Of a stretch of DNA of 64,000 nucleotides, positions 53,003-62,613 are shown piece by piece (positions within the stretch are counted from its first letter, which is position 1; the number at the start of each line of letters is the position of its first letter). The DNA is taken from the NCBI RefSeq assembly GCF_014218275.1, contig NZ_AP023213.1, forward strand, positions 4,088,954-4,152,953, written 5' to 3'. A program made the translations under genes and the position numbers. Under the pieces are notes generated by a model. The model had not been told where the DNA came from. It made no database searches and saw nothing but the letters and a program-made list of their open reading frames with translations. The stretch is from Citrifermentans bremense (GTDB lineage: Bacteria; Desulfobacterota; Desulfuromonadia; Geobacterales; Geobacteraceae).

Positions 53003-53254
53003 TCAATCGTTCTTCTCTAACATCGCCCGGATCTCCGGGTCAAGCTCCTCGCTTTTCTGGGCGCGCGCAGCCAGGGAGGCGGCGGTCAGGGACTCTTCCA
53101 GCCGGCCAAGAACCGCGGCAAGCCCCTTCAACTGCTCGGTGATCTCGGTCAGGCGCCGGTCCCGCTCCGCCGGGTCCCCCTCGGCCAGTTCCGATCCCGC
53201 CTCCGTAAGCTGCCTGCGCAGATCCTGCAACGCCTCGGTCAGTTCCTTTTCCAC
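53003..53254 (-). CDS. Small coiled-coil protein within the his operon
   Basis: 83 residues, nearly all helix: heptad-like Leu spacing with Glu and Arg (LTEALQDLRRQLTEAGSEL, then RRLTEITEQLKGLAAVLGRL). No Cys, no membrane segment. It sits between hisG (11 bp) and hisD, inside a histidine operon where no such gene is usual. The function is unknown; it might be a regulator or chaperone of HisG or HisD, or an unrelated passenger. Confidence 0.6.
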   Translation of the reverse strand: MEKELTEALQDLRRQLTEAGSELAEGDPAERDRRLTEITEQLKGLAAVLGRLEESLTAASLAARAQKSEELDPEIRAMLEKND

Positions 53255-53265
53255 CCGGTACCCCG

Positions 53266-53904
53266 CTAGATGTGCTGTTCCAGCCCCTCGATGATCTTGG
53301 AGATCCTTTCGTGCTTGGTCTTCATGCTGGCGCGGTTCACGATGAGGCGGCAGGTGATCTCGGCGATGGTCTCGATCTCGGCCAGGCCGTTTTGCTTCAG
53401 GGTCTCACCGGTGGAAACGAGGTCGACGATGCGCTCGGAAAGGCCCACCAGCGGCGCCAGCTCGATGGACCCGTACAGCTTGATCAGCTCGACCTGAATC
53501 CCCTTGGCGGCGAAATACTTCTCCGTGACGTTGGGGTACTTGGTGGCAATCCTGATGTTGTTCCAGGCGGAAGGGTCGTCCTTTCTGGAGAGCTCCACCG
53601 GCTCGGCGACCATGAGGCGGCAGTAGCCGAACTTCAGGTCCAGCGGCTCGTAGAGGTCCTTCTCCGCCTCCATCAGCGTGTCCTTGCCGACAATGCCGAG
53701 ATCGGCGCAGCCGTACTCGACGTAGGTCGGGACGTCCGTGGCGCGCACGATCATGTAGCGCATCTTCTGTTCCTGGTTTTCAAAAACGAGCTTGCGGGTG
53801 TCGGAGAGGAGCTCCTCGCAGTCGATACCGATCTTCTTGAAGAGGGCTACGGAATCCTGCAGGATGCGGCCTTTGGGGATGGCGATGGTGATGAAATCGG
53901 GCAT
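53266..53904 (-). CDS. hisG: ATP phosphoribosyltransferase, short form (HisG-S)
   Basis: 212 residues, the short form that lacks the C-terminal ACT-like domain and needs HisZ. Motifs: IAIPKGRILQDSVALF, the PRPP loop ELAPLVGLSERIVDLVSTGETL (cut: IVDLVSTGETLK) near 160. It commits PRPP and ATP to histidine. HisZ is not in this window. It is the first gene of the his operon as far as the sequence shows. Confidence 0.96.
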   Translation of the reverse strand: MPDFITIAIPKGRILQDSVALFKKIGIDCEELLSDTRKLVFENQEQKMRYMIVRATDVPTYVEYGCADLGIVGKDTLMEAEKDLYEPLDLKFGYCRLMVAEPVELSRKDDPSAWNNIRIATKYPNVTEKYFAAKGIQVELIKLYGSIELAPLVGLSERIVDLVSTGETLKQNGLAEIETIAEITCRLIVNRASMKTKHERISKIIEGLEQHI

Positions 53905-53962
53905 TTAATAACTCCGTGGGAGCATGGCAAGGTGAACCTGATGGACCTTGTGGATTAATGAA

Positions 53963-53994
53963 CCCGGCGGAGACACGGGGGGCGCCCCGCCGGG
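53963..53994 (-). terminator. GC hairpin between murA and hisG
   Basis: Stem CCCGGCGG / CCGCCGGG with a 16-base loop, after the murA stop on the minus strand. Weak T content after it. Confidence 0.4.
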
Positions 53995-54006
53995 ACAATG
54001 CGTAAA

Positions 54007-55272
54007 TTAGGGGCCTTCTTCGTCCGGGACGCGGACTATGTCGGCGCCGAGACCGGCGAGCTTCTTCTCGATGCTCTCGTAGCCGCGGTCGAGATGGTAG
54101 ATCCTGGAGATCTCGCTGGTGTTGTCGGCGGCAAGCGCGGCCAGGATCAGCGACGCGGAGGCGCGCAGGTCGGTGGCCATGACCGGAGCCCCGGAGAGCT
54201 TCTTGACCCCCTTCACCGTGGCGCTGTTCCCCTCGCAGATGATGTCGGCGCCGAAGCGAAGCAGCTCGGATACGTGCATGAAGCGGTTCTCGAAGATGTT
54301 CTCCGAGATGACGCTGGCCCCCTCGGCGATGCACATGAGCGCCATGAACTGGGCCTGCATGTCGGTCGGGAAACCGGGGTAGGGCCTGGTCTTGATGTTC
54401 ACGTTGCGGATCTTCTTGGGGCCTTTGACGCGGACCATGTTGTCCTTGTTGGTGATCTCGACGCCGGCGTCCTGCAGTTTGAAGGAGAGGGCGTCCAGGT
54501 GGTCCAGGCGCATGTTCTTGATCTTGATGTCGCCGCCGGTGATGGCGGAGGCGATCATGAAGGTCCCGGCCTCGATGCGGTCCGGCATCACCGCGTGCTC
54601 GGCAGCAGTCAACTGCTCAACCCCCCTGATGCGGATGGTGTCGGTGCCGGCGCCCTCGATTTCGGCTCCCATCTTGATCAGGATCTCCGCGAGATCGACG
54701 ATCTCCGGCTCGCGCGCTGCGTTCTCCAGGATGGTCTCGCCCTGTGCCGTGGCCGCCGCCATCAGGAGCTGCTCGGTGCCGCCGACAGTGGAGATGTCGA
54801 AATTGATGCGCGCACCCTTGAGCTTCTTCGCCTTCGCCTCGACATAGCCGTGCTCCAGGGTGATCTCGGCGCCCAGCGCCGCGAGCCCCTTGAGGTGCAG
54901 GTTGATGGGACGGGCGCCGATGGCGCATCCCCCCGGAAGCGAGACGCGGGCCTGGCCAAAGCGCGCGAGAAGCGGGCCGAGCACGAGGACCGAGGCGCGC
55001 ATGGTGCGCACGAGGTCGTAGGTCGCCTCGAAGCTGTTCAGGTTCGTGGTGTCGATCTTGACCACGTTCCCCCTGCCGTCAACCGTGGCGCCCAGCTTCT
55101 CGAGTACCTTGATGGTGGTGTTGATGTCCCTCAGGAAGGGAACGTTGCTGATGGTGTGGCATCCCGGAGCCAGGATGGTGGAGATGAATATGGGGAGGGC
55201 AGCGTTCTTGGATCCGCTTACGGTCACTTCTCCGGAGAGCTTGTTGCCACCTTTGATTACCAGTTTTTCCAC
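54007..55272 (-). CDS. murA: UDP-N-acetylglucosamine 1-carboxyvinyltransferase
   Basis: 421 residues. N-terminal [21 protein letters not shown] contains the K22/N23 pair; the catalytic Cys is in [16 protein letters not shown] (C at about 116). The C-terminus has [17 protein letters not shown]. It performs the first committed step of peptidoglycan synthesis. The start is ATG with GGTAACAG upstream. It lies between prmC and hisG. Confidence 0.97.
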   Translation of the reverse strand: MEKLVIKGGNKLSGEVTVSGSKNAALPIFISTILAPGCHTISNVPFLRDINTTIKVLEKLGATVDGRGNVVKIDTTNLNSFEATYDLVRTMRASVLVLGPLLARFGQARVSLPGGCAIGARPINLHLKGLAALGAEITLEHGYVEAKAKKLKGARINFDISTVGGTEQLLMAAATAQGETILENAAREPEIVDLAEILIKMGAEIEGAGTDTIRIRGVEQLTAAEHAVMPDRIEAGTFMIASAITGGDIKIKNMRLDHLDALSFKLQDAGVEITNKDNMVRVKGPKKIRNVNIKTRPYPGFPTDMQAQFMALMCIAEGASVISENIFENRFMHVSELLRFGADIICEGNSATVKGVKKLSGAPVMATDLRASASLILAALAADNTSEISRIYHLDRGYESIEKKLAGLGADIVRVPDEEGP

Positions 55273-55341
55273 TGTTACCTCTTTTGCCTTTTTCTGTTGG
55301 TCTCCCCGTTTCCGGGTGAGATCGCCGCATCGATGGAAATG

Positions 55342-56199
55342 CTACGCGAGCCTGCCGCCTGCCACCCGCTCAATACCTGCAGGGTCGGTCTGGGTGAACC
55401 TGTCGTTGGTGAAGCCGCAGGAATTCAAAAGCTCCAGCACATCGCCCGCCTGCCCGGCCCCCACCTCGAACAAGAGCCAGCCGCCCGGGTTCAGGTGAGC
55501 CGGAGCGCCGGCCGTGATGCGCCGGTAGAAATCGAGCCCGTCGCCTCCCCCGTCGAGGGCGCCCACCGGCTCGAAATCGCGCACCTCCTGCTGAAGCGTG
55601 GCGAGATCGGTCGAGGTGATGTAGGGCGGGTTGGATACTACCATATCGAAGCGCTTCCCGGCAAACGGCTCGAACAGGGACCCGTGGAAAAACTGCACGG
55701 ACACCCCGTTTCGCTCCGCGTTCCCCCGGGCCACCTCGATAGCCTCGCCGGAAACGTCCACGGTGGAGACCTCGGCCTCGGGGAGCGCCTTGGCGACGGC
55801 AACGGCGACGCAGCCGCTCCCGGTGCCGATGTCGAGGATGCTGCGGCACGAAGCACCCCTCTTCACCGCCTCGGTCACCAGCACCTCCGTGTCGTGGCGC
55901 GGGATGAGGACTGCGGGGGTGACCCGGAATTCGAGCCCCATGAACTCCTGGCTCCCCAGGATGTACTGCAGCGGCTCGCGCCTGCCGCGACGGGCCACCA
56001 TGCCGCGGTAGAGGGCGAGCTCGGCGTCGGAAAGCGGCTTGTCGAAGTTCAGGTAGAGCCCGACCCGGTCCAGCGAGAGCGCCTCGCAAAGCATCCACTC
56101 AGCCTCCAGGCGGGGGTTCTCCACCCCTTTTTCGGCCAGGTACCCCTTGGTCCAGTTGAGAACCTTGAGGACATCCCATTTTTCGGCGTTGGCGGTCAT
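55342..56199 (-). CDS. prmC: Release factor glutamine methyltransferase
   Basis: 285 residues from ATG 56199, giving the usual length; a longer frame upstream reads through degenerate GTCCA repeats and is not likely translated. The SAM motif is LDIGTGSGCVAVAVA and the catalytic NPPY is VVSNPPYIT (about 190). It methylates the GGQ Gln of release factors. It follows prfA directly, the common pairing. Confidence 0.94.
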   Translation of the reverse strand: MTANAEKWDVLKVLNWTKGYLAEKGVENPRLEAEWMLCEALSLDRVGLYLNFDKPLSDAELALYRGMVARRGRREPLQYILGSQEFMGLEFRVTPAVLIPRHDTEVLVTEAVKRGASCRSILDIGTGSGCVAVAVAKALPEAEVSTVDVSGEAIEVARGNAERNGVSVQFFHGSLFEPFAGKRFDMVVSNPPYITSTDLATLQQEVRDFEPVGALDGGGDGLDFYRRITAGAPAHLNPGGWLLFEVGAGQAGDVLELLNSCGFTNDRFTQTDPAGIERVAGGRLA

Positions 56200-56263
56200 G
56201 GCTGCTTTATGGACCTCGTGGACTTTGTGGACCCAATGGACATGGTGGACGACCTGGAGCTGA
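56200..56263. repeat. Degenerate GTCCA-repeat tract
   Basis: On the minus strand GTCCA recurs about every 6-9 bases (read as VHHVHWVHKVHEVHK when translated), between prfA and prmC. A shorter piece of the same kind (ATGGACCTTGTGGATTAATG) occurs at 53941-53960 near hisG. Confidence 0.55.
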
Positions 56264-57343
56264 TTACATCCCCTCGCTCTGGGCCTGCAGCGCTTCCATC
56301 TGGTAGTGCTGACGCAGGGAATCGGCGATCTCGGCAATGTCGCCAGCCATGATGGCGTCGAGTCGGTACAGGGTCAGGCCGATCCTGTGGTCGGTCATCC
56401 TCCCCTGCGGGAAGTTGTAGGTCCTGATGCGCTCGCTGCGGTCCCCGCTTCCCACCTGGCTCTTGCGGTCGGCGGCAAGCTTCGCGTTCTGCTCCATGAG
56501 GATGTTGTCCAGGATCCTGGACTTCAATACCTTCATGGCCTTCGCACGGTTCTTGATCTGGCTGCGCTCTTCCTGGCAGGCAACGACGGTCCCGGTGGGG
56601 AGATGGGTGATCCTGACCGCGGAGTCGGTGGTGTTGACGTGCTGCCCGCCGGCGCCGGAGGAACGGTACACGTCGATCTTCAGGTCAGCGGGATTGATGT
56701 CGATGTCGACGTCCTCCGCCTCGGGCATCACCGCGACGGTGCAGGCGCTGGTGTGGATCCGTCCCTGCGCCTCGGTCTCGGGAACGCGCTGCACGCGGTG
56801 GGTCCCCGACTCGTACTTCAGCTTGGCGAAGACGCCGGTCCCCTCGACGAGAGCTATGACCTCCTTGAAGCCACCCTTCTCGGACTCGGAGGCGGAGATG
56901 ACCTCGACGCGCCAGCGGTTGGTCTCGGCGAAGCGGGAGTACATGCGGAACAGGTCCCCCGCAAAAAGCGCCGACTCGTCCCCGCCGGTTCCGGCGCGGA
57001 TCTCGAGCACGACGTTCTTGTCGTCGTTCGGGTCCTTGGGGAGAAGGAGCAACTTGATCTCACCTTCCAGCTCCTCGCGCCGCGCCTCAAGTGAGGAAAG
57101 CTCTGCCTGCGCCATCTCGCGCATCTCCTGGTCCGGTTCCTTCAGGAGTTCCCTGTTGTCGTCGATGTCGGAGAGGATCTTCTTGTACTCGCGGTAGGCG
57201 GCAACCAGCTCGGCGAGGCCCGAATGCTCCTTGGAGAGCTTTCTGAACTCGGTCTGGTTCGCCAGCACCTCGGGGTCAGACAGGAGCGATTCCAGCTCCC
57301 CGAAACGTCTCTCCAGCTCGGCTATCTTTTCAAACATGGACAT
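56264..57343 (-). CDS. prfA: Peptide chain release factor 1
   Basis: 359 residues. The GGQ motif is in [20 protein letters not shown] (about 233-235), and the stop-recognition PxT-type motif is in the middle ([17 protein letters not shown]). It recognises UAA and UAG. It is directly followed by prmC, its methylase. Confidence 0.97.
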   Translation of the reverse strand: MSMFEKIAELERRFGELESLLSDPEVLANQTEFRKLSKEHSGLAELVAAYREYKKILSDIDDNRELLKEPDQEMREMAQAELSSLEARREELEGEIKLLLLPKDPNDDKNVVLEIRAGTGGDESALFAGDLFRMYSRFAETNRWRVEVISASESEKGGFKEVIALVEGTGVFAKLKYESGTHRVQRVPETEAQGRIHTSACTVAVMPEAEDVDIDINPADLKIDVYRSSGAGGQHVNTTDSAVRITHLPTGTVVACQEERSQIKNRAKAMKVLKSRILDNILMEQNAKLAADRKSQVGSGDRSERIRTYNFPQGRMTDHRIGLTLYRLDAIMAGDIAEIADSLRQHYQMEALQAQSEGM

Positions 57344-57406
57344 TTTTATAAAACCTCAAAAGGCCGATCGGGCCGAAATTTTGTCTGCACTCGGCTGCGG
57401 AAGTCT

Positions 57407-58312
57407 CTACACGACCAGCCGGTCGTCCTTGTAGCCGCCGTTCAGCTCCAGCGCCACTTCCATCGACTTGATCGCCACCTCGATCTGGCTGTCGTCGGGC
57501 TCGCCAGTGGTGAGCCGCTGCAGCGCAAGTCCCGGGGAGATCATCAGCTTCACCAGCGCGTGCTCGTCGTGCTTGGCGCTCCATTTCAGGACCTCGTAGG
57601 AGAGCCCAGCGATGAGCGGAAGCAGCACGACCCTGGAACCCGCCTTCAGGTAGAAGGGCCAAAGCTTCGGTATCAGCGAGAAAACCAGGATACTCACCAG
57701 CATCACGATCAACAGGAAGCTCGTGCCGCAGCGCGGGTGCAGGCAGCTGTACTTGCGGACGTTATCGACCGTCAGCTCCTCCCCCGCCTCGAAGGTGAAG
57801 ATGCACTTGTGCTCGGCGCCGTGGTACTGGAAGACCCGCTTGATGTCCCCCATCCGGGAGATCGCGAGGATGTAGAGGAGGAACACGACCACCCGGATCA
57901 CCCCATCCACCAGGTTGAAGACGATGTTGGAGTCGCCGATGATGGGGACCAGGAGCTTGGTCAGGTAAAGCGGCATGATGAAGAACAAGAGGATGCCGAA
58001 CCCGAACGCCGCACCCATGGTCCCGGCGATGGCCCAGTTGTTGATCTCCTCCTTCTCTTCCCCCTCGGCCATGGCCTCGTTGGCAGAGAAGTTGAGCGCC
58101 TTGATGCCGATGATCAGCGAGGAGAAGAGCGCCACCGCGCCCCGGACAATCGGGAGCTTGGTGATGGGATACCTCTCCGAGAGGGGGATCACCGTCTCGC
58201 TCTTGACCGAGATGTCGCCGTCGGGCCTTCTCACTGCGATGGCCAGCGAGCGGGGAGCCCGCATCATCACCCCTTCAAGTACCGCCTGTCCGCCAATGTT
58301 TATCTTTGACAC
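57407..58312 (-). CDS. DUF1385 family membrane protein
   Basis: 301 residues. The N-terminus INIGGQAVLEGVMMRAP is the family signature (GGQAVxEGVMMRxP). The HGAEHKCIFTFEAGEELT motif with a His/Glu/Cys cluster and SCLHPRCGTSF follow. Four or so hydrophobic segments (about 60-78, 100-120, 133-150, 205-230) place it in the membrane. In other bacteria the family is near prfA/rpmE, as here, and its function is unknown; a link to rpmE/Zn is only suggested by context. Confidence 0.85.
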   Translation of the reverse strand: MSKINIGGQAVLEGVMMRAPRSLAIAVRRPDGDISVKSETVIPLSERYPITKLPIVRGAVALFSSLIIGIKALNFSANEAMAEGEEKEEINNWAIAGTMGAAFGFGILLFFIMPLYLTKLLVPIIGDSNIVFNLVDGVIRVVVFLLYILAISRMGDIKRVFQYHGAEHKCIFTFEAGEELTVDNVRKYSCLHPRCGTSFLLIVMLVSILVFSLIPKLWPFYLKAGSRVVLLPLIAGLSYEVLKWSAKHDEHALVKLMISPGLALQRLTTGEPDDSQIEVAIKSMEVALELNGGYKDDRLVV

Positions 58313-58457
58313 TGTAACCTCTTGTTTGAGAAAGGGTCTTTGGAGTCGCTGTCCCCCCTCCTGGGGGAGGAGGTAAACCCGGCGCGCGTCGCTTAGGGGA
58401 GACAGCCGCTAACTGTGTTCCCGCCCCCGGAGGGGGAGGGACAGGGAGGGGGATGTT

Positions 58458-59147
58458 TCACATCTCCCGGAAAAACTCCCTCACCTGCGCCATCTTGCCG
58501 CAGCACATGGCCCCTTCCGGGCAGGGGCCCGCGAGGCAGCCGGGGCCGGCCTTGGCGAAAACGGTAGGGGCTACAGGCCTTACAAGCCTCAGCATCTCGA
58601 CCGCCATGGCCCTGATCTCCCACTGTGCGCGCTCGCAGCAGCGTACGGCGAAGAAGTGCAAGAGCTCCCGGGCGTTCATGGTGATGATGATCTTGGTCTC
58701 GGTGGCGTTAGGCAACAGATAACGCGCGTCCTCGGCCGGAACTCCCGCCTCGACCAGGGCCCCGTAGGCCGCGTGCAGAGCCGCCACCTGCGCCTCGAAG
58801 AGCCGGGCGTGCTCGGGATTTTCAGAAATAGACGGGGGAGTGACCACAGCGAAGCGCTCCTTGTGGGAGACGTAGCGCTGGGACTGTTGGGAAAAGGAAG
58901 CGACCCGGTGTCGCACCAGCTGATGGCTGGTGACGCGCGAGATCCCGTCCACCCCGAAGGTGAACGATGCGTGCTCCAGCACCGACTGGTGCCCAAGCGA
59001 CATGATCTTGTCCAGGAATTTTTTCACGTCGGCGCCGGAAAGCTTCTCCTTGAGCGCCTCGATGTCAACCTGCGAATAGCAGAGCCTCGCAGCCAGTGCG
59101 ATGCTCCGTTCGGGCTCGGGGGTGTGTTGCAGAAGGGCAACCTTCAT
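58458..59147 (-). CDS. thyX: FAD-dependent thymidylate synthase
   Basis: 229 residues. The ThyX motif RHRxxSFSQQSQRY (RHRVASFSQQSQRYVS, about 82-97) is intact, as is EHASFTFGVDGIS with the conserved His. It makes dTMP from dUMP with methylene-tetrahydrofolate, NADPH and FAD. There are several Cys near the C-terminus (CCERA, CLAGPCPEGAMCCGK), not usual in the family. A DUF1385 gene follows and rpmE precedes it. Confidence 0.95.
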   Translation of the reverse strand: MKVALLQHTPEPERSIALAARLCYSQVDIEALKEKLSGADVKKFLDKIMSLGHQSVLEHASFTFGVDGISRVTSHQLVRHRVASFSQQSQRYVSHKERFAVVTPPSISENPEHARLFEAQVAALHAAYGALVEAGVPAEDARYLLPNATETKIIITMNARELLHFFAVRCCERAQWEIRAMAVEMLRLVRPVAPTVFAKAGPGCLAGPCPEGAMCCGKMAQVREFFREM

Positions 59148-59187
59148 GAAGATCCTTCAAAGCGTTCGAGTATGAGAAAACGAAATA

Positions 59188-59218
59188 AGGGGATTTCGCC
59201 ATTTCGACAAAATCCCCT
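59188..59218 (-). terminator. Terminator after rpmE
   Basis: AGGGGATTT / AAATCCCCT with a 13-base loop, followed on the minus strand by TTATTTCG. Confidence 0.6.
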
Positions 59219-59245
59219 CGCACGGATTCGCAAACGCGAAAGCCT

Positions 59246-59464
59246 TTAGCTTTCTTCGGTCGCCGCCGCAATGTTGTACCGCTTGCGGAAACGCTCGACG
59301 CGGCCGGCGGTGTCCATCAGCTTCTGCTTGCCGGTGTAAAACGGATGGCACTGCGAGCAGACCTCGGTGGAGATCTCAGACTTCGTGGAACGGCTCTCGA
59401 AGCTGTTGCCGCACAGGCACTTCACGGTGATTTCGTTGTATTTGGGGTGGATCCCTTCTTTCAT
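59246..59464 (-). CDS. rpmE: 50S ribosomal protein bL31
   Basis: 72 residues from ATG 59464 (GAGGAGG upstream). It starts [12 protein letters not shown], and has CLCGNSF and [14 protein letters not shown], the zinc-binding C+ form. It joins the two ribosomal subunits' central protuberance and head. It lies 98 bp after rho. Confidence 0.96.
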   Translation of the reverse strand: MKEGIHPKYNEITVKCLCGNSFESRSTKSEISTEVCSQCHPFYTGKQKLMDTAGRVERFRKRYNIAAATEES

Positions 59465-59562
59465 ATCTTCCTCCTCGCGGGGCACGCCCCGTTATCTCTC
59501 TTGGTGGTCAAGCTGGAAAGTAGCCATAAATAGCACCTTCCCCAGAAAGTTTCAACACTTTT

Positions 59563-60810
59563 TTACTTGCTCATGGAATCGAGGAAGTCCTGGTTGCTCT
59601 TGGTCCCCTGCAGTTTGGAGATCAGGAACTCCATGGAGTCGACCACGTTCATGGGATGCAGCACCTTCCTGAGTATCCAGATCCGGTTCAGGGACGCCTT
59701 GTCGATCAGGAGCTCTTCCTTCCTGGTGCCGGACTTGTTGATGTCGATGGCGGGGAAGGTCCTCTTCTCGACCAGCTTCCGGTCGAGGTGGAGTTCCATG
59801 TTGCCGGTACCCTTGAACTCCTCGAAGATGACCTCGTCCATCTTGGAGCCGGTGTCGACCAGCGCGGTGGCGATGATGGTGAGCGAGCCACCCTCCTCGA
59901 TGTTCCTGGCCGCGCCGAAGAAGCGCTTGGGCTTATGCAGGGCGTTGGAGTCCACGCCGCCGGAGAGGATCTTGCCGGAAGGGGGGATCACCGTGTTGTA
60001 GGCGCGGGCCAGGCGGGTGATGGAGTCGAGCAGGATGACGACGTCGCGCTTGTGCTCGACCAGACGCTTGGCCTTCTCGATGACCATCTCGGCCACCTGG
60101 ATGTGACGCGAAGCCGGCTCGTCGAAGGTGGAGGAGATCACCTCGCCCTTCACCGAGCGCTGCATGTCGGTCACCTCCTCGGGCCTTTCGTCGATCAGGA
60201 GGACGATCAGGAACACCTCGGGGTGGTTCTGCGCGATGGAGTTGGCGATGTTCTGGATCAGCATGGTCTTGCCGGTCCTGGGCGGCGCCACGATGAGCCC
60301 CCTCTGTCCCTTGCCGATCGGGGCAACCAGCTCCATGACGCGGCTCGACATGTTGTCGTGCGTGGTCTCGAGCTTCAGCTTCTCCTCCGGGTAGAGCGGA
60401 GTCAGGTTGTCGAAGAGGATCTTGTCGCGCGCAACCTCAGGGGACTCGTGGTTCACAGTCTCGACCTTCAACAGGGCGAAGTAGCGCTCCCCTTCCTTGG
60501 GAGGCCTGATCTGCCCCGCCACCGTGTCCCCGGTGTGCAGGTTGAAGCGGCGGATCTGCGACGGCGAGACGTAGATGTCGTCCGGCCCAGGCAGGTAGTT
60601 GTAGTCCGGCGCCCTCAGGAAGCCGAAACCGTCGGGAAGCGTCTCCAGGACCCCTTCGCCGAAGATCATCCCGTTCTTCTCTGTCTGGGCGTTGAGAATG
60701 GCGAAGATCAAGTCCTGCTTCCTTAGACTGGAAGCGCCCTCGATGTTGAGCCCCTTGGCAATCGCCGTAAGATCGTTGATCTTCTTTTCTTTAAGTTCCT
60801 GTAGGTTCAT
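59563..60810 (-). CDS. rho: Transcription termination factor Rho
   Basis: 415 residues. N-terminal RNA-binding region ([21 protein letters not shown]; then [22 protein letters not shown]), Walker [15 protein letters not shown] (about 177-190), Walker [17 protein letters not shown], and the arginine finger region in the C-terminus. It is an RNA-dependent ATPase hexamer that ends transcription. A strong promoter is 240 bp upstream, leaving a long untranslated leader, which fits autogenous control as known for rho. Confidence 0.97.
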   Translation of the reverse strand: MNLQELKEKKINDLTAIAKGLNIEGASSLRKQDLIFAILNAQTEKNGMIFGEGVLETLPDGFGFLRAPDYNYLPGPDDIYVSPSQIRRFNLHTGDTVAGQIRPPKEGERYFALLKVETVNHESPEVARDKILFDNLTPLYPEEKLKLETTHDNMSSRVMELVAPIGKGQRGLIVAPPRTGKTMLIQNIANSIAQNHPEVFLIVLLIDERPEEVTDMQRSVKGEVISSTFDEPASRHIQVAEMVIEKAKRLVEHKRDVVILLDSITRLARAYNTVIPPSGKILSGGVDSNALHKPKRFFGAARNIEEGGSLTIIATALVDTGSKMDEVIFEEFKGTGNMELHLDRKLVEKRTFPAIDINKSGTRKEELLIDKASLNRIWILRKVLHPMNVVDSMEFLISKLQGTKSNQDFLDSMSK

Positions 60811-61046
60811 CTGTTCTCCTGAATTGACGCAAATATAGAGCTATCGGCAAAAGCCTTAATAGGGAATGCGGGAATGTATCACCATGGGAGCATGACGCAT
60901 GCATGCGGGGGTGCTGGCGAAGAGCTATCTGTAAAGGATCTGATTGTTACCTTGGTTTAGTCTTTGAGGTGATCGGTACCGATTAGATATGAGAAATATA
61001 TGAGGTATTAAGGTATCTGCAAAGGTCTCATTGAGGATAATGTGAA
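60811..61046 (-). promoter_or_regulatory. Long rho leader region
   Basis: No gene. It contains a 12-bp palindrome ATCGGTACCGAT (60972-60983) and a GCATGCATGC stretch. As an untranslated leader it could hold a Rho-dependent attenuator. Confidence 0.4.
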
Positions 61047-61076
61047 TTTATACCCTTCAGCACATAACCTTGTCAA
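61047..61076 (-). promoter_or_regulatory. Sigma70 promoter of rho
   Basis: TTGACA, 18-base spacer and TATAAA on the minus strand, about 240 bp upstream of the rho start. Confidence 0.6.
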
Positions 61077-61096
61077 CTTTATTTTTTTCAGGATCT

Positions 61097-61128
61097 TCCA
61101 GCTGCCACAGTGGTATGGCAGCTGGAAC
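61097..61128. repeat. Hairpin downstream of the GGQ protein
   Basis: TTCCAGCTGCCA / TGGCAGCTGGAA, 12-bp arms with an 8-base loop. It is 96 bp after the minus-strand stop at 61225; no T-run on that strand. Confidence 0.5.
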
Positions 61129-61224
61129 CGCGGGGTTTTGCCGGCCCCTTAAAAATGCTGCTCGCAGCTCCTCCGGCTGGGGGGACAGTCAAAATATTGT
61201 CGCGCCCCCTGCCCGGAAAACCCT

Positions 61225-61623
61225 CTATTCCACCTCTACAGCTTCCGGCAGCGTATCGGTAGCAGAAGCCGTGCCATACTTCGCGCCGGAGCGCCTTTTC
61301 CTGCGCGCCTTCTGTCTTTTCAGCTTTTCCGCTGCCAACTCCTTCTTGGTCAGCCCCCCCCCCGCCCCTTCTATCTTCTCCAGGAGGAGACGCCGGGCGA
61401 GGAACCGGTTCAGAGACTGGCTCCGCGAATCCATGCATTTCACCTCCACCCCGGAGGGAAGATGCTTCAGGTAAACGCAGGAGGAGCTCTTGTTGACGTG
61501 CTGCCCGCCCCGTCCCGAGGCATGGACGAAACGCTCCTCGATCTGCTGCTCGCTCACCCCCAGCGCTTCCATCTTCGCCTTCAGCCAGCGGTTTTTCTCC
61601 TCGCTCACCGCGAATTCCGTCAT
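61225..61623 (-). CDS. Release-factor-like GGQ protein
   Basis: 132 residues. The GGQ domain is HASGRGGQHVNKSSSCVYLKHL (about 34-55; key GRGGQ at 37-41), followed by a Lys/Arg-rich tail (KLKRQKARRKRRSGAK). It lacks the stop-codon recognition and N-terminal domains of RF1 and RF2, as in ArfB/C12orf65-type rescue factors, which release peptides from stalled ribosomes. The loop and tail look closer to the 'peptide chain release factor-like' family than to ArfB itself. Confidence 0.85.
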   Translation of the reverse strand: MTEFAVSEEKNRWLKAKMEALGVSEQQIEERFVHASGRGGQHVNKSSSCVYLKHLPSGVEVKCMDSRSQSLNRFLARRLLLEKIEGAGGGLTKKELAAEKLKRQKARRKRRSGAKYGTASATDTLPEAVEVE

Positions 61624-61758
61624 CTCTCCCCCCTAAAAGCTGAGACATGATAGCGTCCGCGCCGCGGGAAGTCAAAGAAGGGGATCGATACCTCTCAGAC
61701 TCTGGCGCCGGAACGGCAGACTGTTATAATCATGCTCGGTTTTTACTTAGGAGGACCT

Positions 61759-62613
61759 ATGGCAGCGATCAGCAGGCGCCTTTTTCTCCTGGGGGGAGTC
61801 TCTGCATTTCCCTATCTCTACCTGGAAAGGTCGTCGGTGGCGGTGCGCAGGTACCGGGTGCCGGTCAGAAATCTCCCCGAGGCACTCGCCGGGTTCACCA
61901 TCCTGCACCTGACCGACCTGCACGACAAGGAGTTCGGGGAGGGTGGCGCCGCGCTTCTGGCACTGCTGCGCCGCCTGCGTTTTGACCTGGTTGCGCTCAC
62001 CGGGGACCTGGTGGTAGGGGAGCGCCCGAGTCTCAAGGCCGCACTGGATCTCGTAGCCGGGATACGCCGCTTTTCCAACGCCCCCCTCTATTCGGTCCCC
62101 GGCAATCACGAATACGCCCTCACCAGAGAAGGGGAGTTCAGCGAAAAGCTCGCCCGAGCCGGGGCCCGGGTGCTGACCAACAAAGCCTTGCCGTTGCAGT
62201 CGGGGAAGGACCGGTTATGGGTGGCAGGGGTGGACGACCCGGTGACCCGCAGGGCCCGCCTGGACCAGGCGCTGGCTGAGACCGACGCGAGGTCGCCGCG
62301 CATCCTGCTCTCCCACGCGCCCCACCCCTTCCCGGAGGCGGCGCAGCAGGGGGTCGACCTGATGCTCTCCGGGCACACCCACGGCGGCCAGATCCGCTTC
62401 CCGCTGATCGGCGCTGCCTACGTCCCCGACATGGGCTTTTTCCCGGCATGGGACTACGGTCTCTACAGTTCGGGAAAGACCACCCTGATCGTCAACGGGG
62501 GGCTTGGGGAAAGCTGGTTTCCCGTACGCTTCAACATAAGGCCCGAGGTGGTGCTGGCAACCCTCGTGCCGCTTCGGGAAGCGGGACCGGTGGCCAACTA
62601 CGGCGTCGCCTGA
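61759..62613 (+). CDS. Metallophosphoesterase with Tat-type N-terminus
   Basis: 284 residues from ATG 61759 (AGGAGG upstream). N-terminal SRRLFLLGG resembles a twin-arginine export motif with a hydrophobic stretch behind. Metal-binding motifs in order: HLTDLHDKE, LTGDLV, VPGNHEYA, LSHAPHP and SGHTHGGQIRFP. This is the YkuE/LpxH-like group. It should act at or outside the inner membrane, on phospholipid or nucleotide. It converges with the next gene, with 16 bp overlapping. Confidence 0.87.
   Translation: MAAISRRLFLLGGVSAFPYLYLERSSVAVRRYRVPVRNLPEALAGFTILHLTDLHDKEFGEGGAALLALLRRLRFDLVALTGDLVVGERPSLKAALDLVAGIRRFSNAPLYSVPGNHEYALTREGEFSEKLARAGARVLTNKALPLQSGKDRLWVAGVDDPVTRRARLDQALAETDARSPRILLSHAPHPFPEAAQQGVDLMLSGHTHGGQIRFPLIGAAYVPDMGFFPAWDYGLYSSGKTTLIVNGGLGESWFPVRFNIRPEVVLATLVPLREAGPVANYGVA

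Noticed and set aside
53998-56352. 784-codon plus-strand open frame opposite murA and prmC
   Set aside because: Antisense shadow in GC-rich sequence; composition is not protein-like.
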